From Phlegmacium glaucopus (taxonomy: Eukaryota; Basidiomycota; Agaricomycetes; Agaricales; Cortinariaceae), in the NCBI GenBank assembly GCA_015039465.1, contig MU130492.1:140022-165528 (forward strand): a stretch of DNA of 25,507 nt, written 5' to 3'. Both the position numbers and the translations under genes were made by a program. The notes under the pieces were generated by a model. It ran no database searches. It saw only the letters and a program-made list of their open reading frames with translations, and was not told the origin of the DNA. Below are positions 9,956 to 19,376 of the stretch, piece after piece (within the stretch, counting starts at the first letter, position 1; every line of letters begins with the position of its first letter).

Positions 9956-12770
9956 ATGGTTGTTGAGGTAACAGATATCTTCAAGCACGATTTCGACTAC
10001 GTGATAATTGGTAAGTCACCCTCAGATTTAGGCGAATAAAAGGTAAACTCATATGTTGGTTACTAGGGGGTGGAGTAAGCCTTGGCCTTCTTCATAACTC
10101 TTTTGTGGCCGCTGATAGTAGACTTGTACTAGACCGCTGGTTTATGCCTGGCAGCGAGACTCACGGAAGACCCAAACATTTCTGTGTTGGTTCTTGAGGC
10201 AGGTCAATCCCACTTGGCGGATCCGACTATCAGTAAGATCCTATCCAAATAAACAGTTGGTCACATGACTGACTGTTCCTCTGTCCAGACATCCCAGGTC
10301 ATCTCGGCTACCACATCAACAAGCCTGAATATGACTGGGCGTTCCCTACCGTGCCCCAAGCACATTCCAATGAACGATCACTCTTATTTTCTAGGGGAAA
10401 AGGTCTTGGAGGGAGCTCTGGTATCAACATGATGACTTGGAACATACCTCCCGCATCTGACATCGATGGTAAAGCTTTCAACCATATCCTCTCATGGCAT
10501 ACATGCTTGACCATCAGTAGATTGGGAGAAGCTTGGAAACCCAGGGTGGAACTGGTCCGAATATAAGAAGTACTTGGCGCGAACCAATGGTGCGTCTGGT
10601 CATCATCATTCGAGTTAGCATATATCCTGACCGTGGCTTAGTTGAAGTCAAGACCTCAGTCCCGCCCACAAATATGTCTTTTCAAAATGCTATACTAGAG
10701 GTTAGGTCGCCCCCTTCATTACTTCATCCGACTTACTAACATGTTACCCTAAAAGGCATGGGAGAACATGGGTATCCCTCCTGCACCAGATTTTGTAAGT
10801 GAGAACATAACTGCTTTATCAACTGTATCTCATTTCAAGCCTACAGCTCTCAGGAAACGTAAGGATGCCAACCCTGCGCAGCAGTACTTTATGTTTATAG
10901 TATGTCTAGCCCTCTGGGACGCATGTAGCGATGAACTCGATCGACCCTAAAACTGTCACTCGCAGTTACGCGGCTACGGTGAGTACCAAATTGATTATTT
11001 CAGTTCAATGTTGATCACGATACCATTCTGTCGTTAGGCATTCTATGCGCCCAATGCGGGGCGCAAGAACCTTTCGGTCGTCACAGGAGCCTATGTGCAG
11101 AAACTGGACTTTAATACTCCAAGCGCACCTGGAGCAGATCTCACCGCGAGCGCCGTACAATTTTCATACAAAGACAAGATTCATAAAATAAGTGCAACCA
11201 GAGAAATCGTGCTCGCAGCAGGGTATGTTTCCATCTTGATTTTGTCTTCCAATCGTGGTTGAATGATTGACAAAATTAGAGCGCTCAAGTCACCCCATAT
11301 TCTTGAACTCTCGGGTATCGGAGACCCCCAAGTACTAGCTAACATCGGTGTTCCTCTTAAAATCGACTTGCCCGGTGTTGGAGAGAACCTACAAGAGCAT
11401 TTCCACGCGGTTGCTTCTTTTGAGTTGCGAGGCGACATTACTGATGATACCTGGGATGCACTACGAGATCCCAAAACTGCGGCGGAGCATATTGAATTAC
11501 AGTATGCTCTCTCACTTTGTCTCGCAAAATGGATGATTAACGACAATGCTTTGTAGCAAACAGGGTAAAGGGTTATTTGCCCTGGGAGTCACGCACTTTG
11601 TTTTCCAGCCTCTTGACGCTTTGACGTCCGATGCAAAGGCGATATATCAACGTGCCGAGGAGAAGATATCTAAGAACGAGAAGGCTGGAGTATACCCTCC
11701 AGGGCTCATTGAGCAATATCGTATCCACCTCGAACGATTGAAGACTGGTTCACCGGGATACGAGCTTATATTTGTTCCCGCTTTCATGAGCGCACCAAGT
11801 AAAAAATCCTCTGAGATGCCGCGATATGCGACTGACCCTTTTAAATAGATCCTCCAGAGCCCGGCAAGAAGTATTTCAGTATTCTTGCTGGTCTCAATCA
11901 TGCATTCTCTCGAGGATCGATTGTGCGTACTATGCCCGGAGGTTTCTCCTGTACTTTCAATGATTAACTTTTTCATGCAGCATAGTACTTCGGCCGATCC
12001 AAATGTACAACCCGCCCTCGACCCACACTTCTTCGAAGAAGACTTTGGTAAAACTGTTCCCCTCCTTCCTAGTAGTTTATTTGGCGTTACTCATTTTTGA
12101 ATGAACCTCAGATTTGGAGGGTCTCGCTGAAATGATGAAATTCATACGCAGGATGCCAGAGGTATCTCCTTGTAAAGATATCTTGGGTATGTACAGGCGT
12201 CTCTCCATGATAAATATACTAGTCCTGACTTTTTATTATTAGTCTCTCCTGCAAAGGAAGTCAATCCAGGACCCGAGGTCCAAACAGACGAGCAGCTCCA
12301 TGGTATGTGCTTTTGCATCGAGGTTCCTTTGGCAGCGCTTTTTAAACATCCATAATAGACTGGATCAAGAATGTTATAAATACGACATATCGTTAGTTTA
12401 ACCCTACTTTTTCGATGTTTGCCTCGAGCTCCCTACTCAAAACGTGAAACAGATACCGTCGGGACATTGTCCATGTTACCACGTTCCAAGAACGGTGTCG
12501 TCGATCCAAGTTTGAAGGTGTATGGGACAACCAACGTCCGAGTGGTTGACCTTTCTATCGTACCGATACACTTTGCGGCTCATTCCCAATGTACGTGTTT
12601 TGTCTGTCCCTCAGTTAATTATCATGATCAATGCTGAATGTGGCTCTAGCGACAGCCTATGTTGTTGCTGAAAAAGGTACGTTTTGTTGATTTTCAGAAC
12701 TGGAGGATACAAACTAAAATGCAAAACCTGGACAGCGGCTGACATCATCAAGTCTTCTCATAAAGCCTGA
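9956..12770 (+). CDS. FAD-dependent GMC oxidoreductase (aryl-alcohol/glucose oxidase-like), 20 exons
   Basis: Flavoenzyme of the glucose-methanol-choline family, oxidising an alcohol substrate with FAD. Exons: 9956-10010, 10067-10074, 10133-10232, 10289-10468, 10518-10589, 10642-10700, 10756-10794, 10847-10858, 10910-10978, 11038-11222, 11280-11501, 11557-11798, 11849-11922, 11981-12047, 12112-12186, 12243-12302, 12359-12391, 12453-12590, 12650-12676, 12736-12770. They join in frame to 583 residues. The FAD-binding motif VIIGGGTAGL (G19-x-G21-xx-G24) is followed by VLVLEAG. GMC signature 1 is GKGLGGSSGINMM and signature 2 is GALKSPHILELSGIG. The catalytic pair fits H518 (YHTVGT) and H561 (FAAHSQ), 43 residues apart as in glucose oxidase. 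There is no signal peptide, unlike secreted aryl-alcohol oxidases, so an intracellular role is likely. The segment between ARTN and VEVK (exons 5/6) is about 25 residues shorter than usual. Close to a terpene cyclase, it may oxidise a terpenoid (inference). A broken partial copy lies at 21288-25440. Confidence 0.92.
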
Positions 12771-14788
12771 TACATGATTTTGTACTACCCCGGTTCTTTG
12801 TATCCTAAACTGAATAAAATATAGAAAACAGTTTTTTCTTCTATTTACCTCGGTTGAGGAAAAGAAATTATAAAATCTGCAAGGATCTGTGATGATTCTT
12901 GCAAATGATCTCGAGGATTTTCCAGCTAACAGCAAAAACGATTATCAGGCCAATTCGAACATTGGAGTCACGGCTAGTCACGGTTGTTACGAGTCCTATT
13001 TATAGAAAAGGTCTACTCACAGCTGTGCCAGGACATCGGCGACGCTATCTACCCTAGTACCTACAATCGCGATCGCTGTTATTATGCTTGTGAGTCCTGA
13101 TCTCAGCCGAGATAAGATCAACTCTTATCCACCACTTCTGCTCAGATCGCTGCTGTTGCTATCTTTCAAGGTAAAATTGACTTCAAAGTGCGTTGGAAAG
13201 TATTATATCTACTGTATCAACAGACTACACGACGACAGCTTAACCAGGGAGGACGAGACTCTTCACCGCCATGGCTACCTATGACAGACGGGGGGTTGAG
13301 GATTGAGACGGATAGCCGGTTCTATGACACAAGGTAAGTACTGGGGTTTTCTGCTATTTAAATTGTAGTCTTACCTTTCTTTCTTCGTCATAACAGCCTC
13401 AAATCGTAACTGACACTCATACGACACCTCCACGTTGATTACTAGTCACCCAATTTCGATGACCCAGCCGCCCTACGTTCAACCGTCCCAGGAGGCATTC
13501 TTCGTAGTGCTGACGACGAAAGAGCAAGGGAATCCTAGCAACGACGCATGTAGGTATATCTACACATTCTCAAGTCTTGCTACACATCCTTACCTTGTCT
13601 ATCGTGCGGTCTTTCAAAGACAACCAATGTCTGCGAGACCATGGTTCTTAATTGGCAAAGACGCAGTGTCTTTAAGTCTCGAATATCTTTCTGTCTTCAC
13701 AAAGACCTCAAAGAAGCCCCAAGACATCCAGACGTTTTTCTGATGACTCCCAGGTCCCCTAAATAATAGTTGCGAGATGTAATTATCATATTAAGAAACA
13801 CTACCCAAGATAAGGCTAAAAACGCGGCAGAAATCTTCAAGGTAACGCGTCGAGAGACTCTGAAACCCTTTGAGCGCGTCAAAGTTAGTCATAATGGTTG
13901 TACTTTTGCATATGTAGCCCCAAGTTGGGCCCCAAGTTCAACATAAAGAAGATATCAGAGGTTTATAATATAGTATGTCGTAAAATATGAGCATAATCGA
14001 AGTATCGTTCGAATTACTTGATAGCTACAGGTATAATTAGAGCCATCCCAACATCTGCAATCCTCCTACAGCTGTGATGCGACCTATATCATCCAATGTT
14101 CAACAGGATCCCATGGAGAGTGTCACATATTTCAGACTTATTGAACAATTCCACTACAGTGAACTTGTATGTCAAAATCAAGTGATGAAAGTACGGGAAA
14201 AAAATGAGCTCAACTGTGTTTCTTGGAAACGTGTTCCAGGATGAGGAGGCCATACTCGCTTGTATTTGGCATTTGCAAAAGACGGGAAACAACATTTAGA
14301 GCATTCCCTACTACTGTCAAATACTGATCTAAATCAAATTTATGTGTGAGGGTTAATCGAGATTGTCAACAATATAAACTTACTGGAAGCTAGAGACTGG
14401 GCAAGGATAATGTTTGGTTGCAGAATCACCATCACTGGAGTTCAGTATTTGTGTAACAAGCAGGAAGTTAGGGCGTAGGGATATGACCTCAAGAATGTGG
14501 GCTGCAAAAGGTGAGAAACAATATATCCCATTCTGGGAAGGCATGCAGATGGTCTTGCATACCGAGCCGCGCCGGTGCCAACACTACGTCCGAGAGAAGA
14601 AACAGCACTGTAGAGAGCCCCTGATTCTTGTAGCATAGGTAGTCAAAAGCATAGTATATTCTGACACACACAGATTTAGGGAAAGTGTCACTAACAAAAA
14701 ACAAAAACAAAAACAAAATTGGAATTCGTATATACCGCCACTGTATTACTGCGTGCTTCTGCCACGACAGCCCTCACAAAATTTCAAG
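12771..14788. other. Stretch of 2 kb without a firm gene; weak spliced candidate around 13084-13560
   Basis: Several good splice signals occur in a row on the plus strand: GTGAGT at 13090, GTAAAA at 13171, CAACAG before 13224, GTAAGT at 13334 and an ATTACTAG acceptor at about 13444. One exon, 13224-13333, reads QLNQGGRDSSPPWLPMTDGG then LRIETDSRFYDT. I could not join the exons into one complete in-frame protein, because the apparent tail (FDDPAALRSTVPGGILRSAD) is in the wrong phase. It may be a real small gene with an unseen intron, or a remnant. The remainder to 14788 shows only an (AAAAAC)n-like run at 14696-14718. Confidence 0.3.
14696..14718. repeat. AAAAAC simple repeat
   Basis: About four tandem AAAAAC-type units just outside the left end of the palindrome. 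Confidence 0.7.
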
Positions 14789-15482
14789 CTTTAACTGCCA
14801 TACGGGTGACATTGACGACGGTCCTCAAGGTCGAAGTACCATCCTTCTCGCGAAAAACGGGGATCTAAATAATTAATTTATTCAGCGAGCGCCTAGTAAG
14901 CCGCGGCCGCGGCGTAGAGAGCCTTCCTACCAAAGTAACTTTCGTGCGAAGTTTTGCATCTTCAAACTATAAACAGGACACGCAAAGGTAGTTCAGTTTG
15001 AAGAAAAAATATATAAATAAAAGAACAACAAACCTCTTTTATCTCGCCGCTATCAATAGGCTGGAGTCCATTACCCGATTTGTTGATCCAATACAATGCA
15101 ATCTGGATTTTCTTTTTCTCCGTGAACGGGCCCCAGACAACGGCATGTTTGCTCTTATCGTTCTCGACATGATACGCATTGTCCTTCTCGCCGTCAAGAA
15201 TGTCACTTTGCTCGGCAGTGATACCAGTGCCGAGGAGCTGGGCCAAAACCTTCTGCTCATTTATGGCAGCATCTTGGATAGCCTAAATACGGAAAAATGA
15301 ATATCAGAAACTCCGATAGCAGAATATTAGATATCTACTCCGAAAATGAAAGCGATGGTGTTGGGCTGCAGAACGATGGAGACAACCGTTCCAGTGACGG
15401 CTGCGTTAGCAGTGCCAGAAGATTTGGCCGGGATCAAAACTTGAGCAGTCTCGATATGTGCGGATGGAAAGAGATCAGACAT
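14784..15482 (-). pseudogene. Truncated left copy of the palindrome gene (5' part only)
   Basis: Mirror copy of the gene at 19377-20831. Exons 15482-15339, 15282-15034, 14966-14931 and the beginning of exon 4 from 14864 match it. Homology ends at about 14789 and the frame meets a TGA at 14786-14784, leaving 169 residues (MSDLFPSAHIETAQVLIPAK at the start). All retained exons are open and splice sites are kept. Intron 3 even has a better donor here (GTAGGA, against GTGGGA in the right copy). In the 71 residues from MAQLL to GEIKE the two copies differ at 8 positions. A TATAAA box is kept at 15567-15562. It lacks the whole C-terminal half, so it is probably non-functional, though a short protein could still be made. 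Confidence 0.6.
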
Positions 15483-16141
15483 TGTGAACTTGAAAGATAA
15501 TTGGGAAAGTAAGGTGCGGTAAATGAAGTTAGCTTGCTATGGTATCGTAGAGAGGGTTGACTTTATACGCCTGCGGCCTAAGGATCATTTTGATTAAGGA
15601 TCTGGGCTTCGTGTGAAAATATTCATGCACTCCCCAATCACATTGATACAAGTACTAGTAAGCTTCTGTAGGATTGAATTTCTGGACTCCGTGGTCTCAG
15701 GATCTTGGGAAGAAGGTTCTTCCTGATTCTGGATCTACCACAGTCCCACTATTGAAACATTTTCAGTCTATGTAATCCGCGCTCCGCATGGTTTAATTTA
15801 TAAATATCATCATTGTCGTCCTCCTAGTATTCACATCTGCCTTTAGTAAAGCTCGATATGTTTAGCCTGAATCATGCTGAATCGATATCAACGGCTCATT
15901 GCCAAGGTGCATGGGCCTTGAGATAAAATAATGACTTACCTTTGTAATTGGTGGGCACTGTGTAGAAAGACTTTCAATTTCGAGTCATATTGAATTGTTA
16001 AATGACTATTTTGGGTGGGTGTCTCGATTATATCTGAGGATCTATCACTGCCAAAAGTTCAAATAATGATGACATGATAGAGTATCGCACTGCGGCCATA
16101 AAACTTACGCCTATTAGTACCGAATGAATGTATCACATACA

Positions 16142-16405
16142 CCTTTAGCTAATTTACCAACGCTTCTACCCCATTTGCCTCATTTTTTTCCCATTGTGTT
16201 TGGCGCCTGGCGTCTAAATAACCCTGACTTCGTGTTCCTCGGGAGAAGTATCCCTTGTTGAAGGTTAGAGCTCATTGGTGGATGTCAGCCGAGTCTGAGC
16301 CGATAATATTCTTCTCACTCGAGAGAGGTAGTTTCCCTCGATGTTTCCCACTGTGTCAAAAATGTTGGTTAAATGGGGTACAAGCGTTGGTAAATTAGCC
16401 AAAGG
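16142..16405. mobile_element. Miniature inverted-repeat element, left-arm copy (264 bp)
   Basis: The ends are 35-bp terminal inverted repeats, beginning CCTTTAGCTAATTTACC on the left and, read inward from the right, CCTTTGGCTAATTTACC. I count two mismatches over 35 bp. No coding capacity and no clear target duplication. The mirrored copy is at 18459-18721. Confidence 0.6.
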
Positions 16406-16661
16406 GGGGCAGATGTGGCAGTCCTGATTAGATAGAAGGTTGCGTACTTAGATATAAATAGGCTCAGTCGGACTAAATCCTTCCGTTGGTGCCTCCGCCT
16501 AAATTACAACCCCATTTGCTTCGTTTTTTCCCACTGTGCCTTGGCGCCTGGCGCCTAAACAACCCCGACTTCATGTTCCTCGGGAGAACTTTGAGCCACT
16601 TCTTTTCCAAGTATCCCTTGTTGAAGTTAGAGCTTGTTGGAACTGGGGATGTCAGCCGACC
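16172..16661 (+). repeat. Direct repeat of an internal block within the left arm
   Basis: The block at 16172-16296 (CCATTTGCCTCATTTTTTTC, then TTGGCGCCTGGCG, TGTTCCTCGGGAGAA, TATCCCTTGTTGAAGG, GATGTCAGCC) recurs at 16512-16661. The second copy carries an extra stretch of about 23 nt (16589-16611). Mirror copies exist in the right arm, so the window holds four copies. It probably represents two members of one short element family. Confidence 0.6.
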
Positions 16662-16693
16662 GGAAACTTTCATTGAAAGGCGTCTAAATTTGA

Positions 16694-16762
16694 GGGGTTT
16701 CGCAATAGTCCGGATACTCCTATTGCCCCCGCCAGACAAAGAGGGGTTAGTTGCGAAACCCT
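16694..16762. mobile_element. Very short inverted-repeat element (about 68 bp)
   Basis: GGGGTTTCGCAATAG at the left and TTGCGAAACCCT at the right are inverted. A related pair occurs at about 18042-18150 (GGGGGGTTTTGCAATAG and CTATTGCGAAATCCCC). These look like ends of one small element family, but boundaries are uncertain. Confidence 0.35.
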
Positions 16763-18134
16763 AATTACAGCCAAATGCAAAACCCTAGACAGTTTTTGAA
16801 AATTTTGCTTGTGTGCCTGTGTTTATATAAACAACTGCTTTCGGTAAGTCAGGAAGTCTGGGGCTGCTGCTCCACCAGTAACAGAGACTCTTGTAGTTAG
16901 AATGGCGGTCTGCATCTCTTTATACTCTTGTAGTGAGCCCATTGGTGCCAGGGTCGATGGCAAGAACATAGACTATGACCTAGTGTTGGTATGCAAGAGT
17001 AGTAATGGTGGGTTCAACTCAATGCACAGTGTACCAATGGAGGGAGCTTGGTGCCGTCGAAGGGTTCTAGTGACCTGACTCCACAGCTTGCATCATTGCT
17101 ACCAAAAGCAGATGTTTACACAAACACGGGCGCACTAGCAAAAAATTCAAAAACTGTCTAGGGTTTTGCATTTGGCTGTAATCACAGAAAAAAGTTTAAC
17201 GCAAAGGCGTGACCGTCACAATTGCCGTCCCAACTCCTCCGCTCGGTACACACACCCGGATCTCGTCAATAACCAACCAAGATGTCACGCGCACCCATTA
17301 CAGATAAATCCATGCAATTATCGTCAACATGGCAGGTGTGCTGAATTAAAATCATCGTGAGTGTTTTCTTTCTTGAATGACTTAATGTTCTCATAAGGGC
17401 GCACAAATGGTACTAGCACATCAGTAAATCGAATCTTGGCTCCCTCATGTGACCGACCGTTTCTCATAACATATATGCGCTCCATTCTGCGCCATCAGTG
17501 TCCGGCGTCCGGCTTATGAATGGTGAGTAAGTCTCAAATTTGACTATTTCGAGTTGATAATTGGAAATGTATAGCGCTTGCCAGTGGTATAGCCACAATT
17601 GCTTCTCTGCCATCTTTCTATTACCAACTATCAATCACAACATACTGGCCCAAGCGCTGGGTCGATATGTTGTTGGTCTTTGGGATTAACGGGTTACGGG
17701 TTCAGGATGGAAAGAGAATCGCAGGGGATTAATGAGGCAATATAAAACTTTGCTACATACACAATTGACAGACAACGCAATGAGAACGGAGAAATGCAGA
17801 AATTTCCCTCATTCATGTTGCAAACGGTCGTTTTCTTGCCACACAGGATGGACAAAATCTCAAGATCGCTGCTCAGCTGAACTCCATTATCTGCAGCTGA
17901 GAGCGGAGTTGATTTTCACTGGCCCCTGGGGCTAGCTCTGAGTCCGACTTCCGTGGTGTGACATCCAGTTTCGGTAGTGTTGATCCGTCGCATTGGAGGT
18001 TTCACAACCAGTAAGAGAAACCCTCCCTTTCGGATGAGAAAGGGGGGTTTTGCAATAGAATTATCCCTGGCAGGGGAACATGTCACATAAGAGAAGATTG
18101 ATTCGTCAACATTTGGTTCTGGAGGGTGTGTAAA
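16710..18134. other. Centre (loop) of the palindrome; one miniature element and otherwise unassigned sequence
   Basis: This 1.4-kb spacer between the arms contains the miniature element at 16768-17178. From 17183 to 18000 several open fragments with splice-like signals occur, such as an ATG at 17283 (SRAPITDKSMQLSSTWQ followed by GTGTGC) and a fragment ending KRWVDMLLVFGINGLRVQDG near 17705. I could not join them into a protein and recognise no domain. Confidence 0.4.
16768..17178. mobile_element. 411-bp MITE with 78-bp terminal inverted repeats and TA flanks
   Basis: The left end (16768-16845) starts CAGCCAAATGCAAAACCC, and the right end (17101-17178) is its inverted partner. The outer 33 bp are identical and the remaining 45 bp differ at several positions. 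TA flanks both ends (16766-16767 and 17179-17180), as expected for a Tc1/mariner-type non-autonomous element. The inverted match extends a few bases into the flanks, so the exact boundary, and the TA call, are uncertain. No coding capacity. Confidence 0.65.
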
Positions 18135-18458
18135 ACTATTGCGAAATCCCCTAGAAAGGGGGTTTCTAGAGAAACCCCTTAAATTTATAGATGCCTTTCA
18201 ATGAAAGTTTCCGATCGGCTGACATCCACCAAGTTACAACAAGCTCTAACCTACAAGGGATACTTGGAAAAGAAGTGGCTCAAACTTCTCCCGAGGAACA
18301 CGAAGTCGGGGTTATTTACTAGTAGGCGCCAGGCGCCAAGGGCACAGTGGGAAACAACGGGGGTTGTTATTTAGGCGCAGGCACCAACGGAAGGATTTAG
18401 TCCGACTGAGCCTATTTATATCTAAGTATGCAATCTTCTATCTAATCAGGACTGCCCC

Positions 18459-18721
18459 CCTTTGGCTAGTTCACCAACGCTTGTACCCCATTAGACCAAC
18501 ATTTTTGACAGAGTGGGAAACATCGAGGCAAACTACCTCTCTCGAGTGAGAAGAATATTGTCGGCTCAGACTCGGCTGACATCCACCAATGAGCTCTAAC
18601 CTTCAACAAGGGATACTTCTCCCGAGGAACACGAAGTCAGGGTTATTTAGACGCCAGGCGCCAAACACAATGGGAAAAAACGAGGCAAATGGGGTACAAG
18701 CGTTGGTAAATTAGCTAAAGG
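18459..18721. mobile_element. Miniature inverted-repeat element, right-arm copy (263 bp)
   Basis: Mirror of the element at 16142-16405. The left end reads CCTTTGGCTAGTTCACC and the right end GGTAAATTAGCTAAAGG, which are inverted. Its presence in both arms shows that the insertion predates the inverted duplication. Confidence 0.6.
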
Positions 18722-19298
18722 GTGTATGTGATACATTCATTCGGTACTAGTAGGCGTAAGTTTTATGGCTGCAGTGCGATACTCTATCATGTCATATCAT
18801 TATTTGAACTTTTGGCAGCGATAGATCCTCAGATATAATCGAGACACCCACCCAAAATAGTCATTTAACAATTCAATATGACTCGAAATTGAAAGTCGTT
18901 CTACACAGTGCCCACCAATTACAAAGGTAAGTCATTATTTTATCTCAAGACCCATGCACCTTGGCAATGAGCCGTTGATATCGATTCAGCATGATTCAGG
19001 CTAAACATATCGAGCTTTACTAAAGGCAGATGTGAATACTAGGAGGACGACAATGATGATATTTATAAATTAAACCATGCGGAGCGCGGATTACATAGAC
19101 TGAAAATGTTTCAATAGTGGGACTGTGGTAGATCCAGAATCAGGAAGAACCTTCTTCCCAAGATCCTGAGACCACGGAGTCCAGAAATTCGATCTTACAG
19201 AAGCTTACTAGTACTTGTATCAATGTGATTGGTGAGAGCATGAATATTTTCAGACGAAGCCCGGATCCTTAATCAAAATTATCCTTAGGCCGCAGGCA

Positions 19299-19304
19299 TA
19301 TAAA
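19299..19304 (+). promoter_or_regulatory. TATA box of the right palindrome gene copy
   Basis: TATAAA, 73 nt upstream of the ATG at 19377. It is conserved in the left arm at 15567-15562. Confidence 0.5.
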
Positions 19305-19376
19305 GTCAACCCTCTCTACGATACCATAGCAAGCTAACTTCATTTACCGCTCTTGCTTTCCCGAGTATATTTCACA

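Larger units (their letters stand above)
14789..16709. repeat. Left arm of a large imperfect palindrome
   Basis: The reverse complement of this 1.92-kb stretch matches 18135-20066 across its whole length. It includes the 5' gene part, TATA box, about 0.6 kb of upstream sequence and a nest of short inverted-repeat elements. The outer edge is at CTTTAACTGCCATACGGG (14789) against CCCGTATGGGAGTTAAAG (ending 20066). The inner edge is at CGCAATAGT (16701-16709) against ACTATTGCG (18135-18143). Confidence 0.85.

Noticed and set aside
10590..10614. Alternative 25-nt intron in the GMC gene that would keep IYPDRGLVEVK in the protein
   Set aside because: It is far shorter than every other intron in the window (47 nt or more). 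The 52-nt intron 10590-10641 keeps frame with a better acceptor context.
16751..16767. Telomere-like AACCCTAA sequence
   Set aside because: There is a single CCCTAA unit, explained by the end of a short inverted-repeat element next to the MITE. No tandem array.
17283..17935. Possible small spliced gene in the palindrome centre
   Set aside because: Open fragments exist, but stop codons fall before the needed acceptors and no complete frame could be built.
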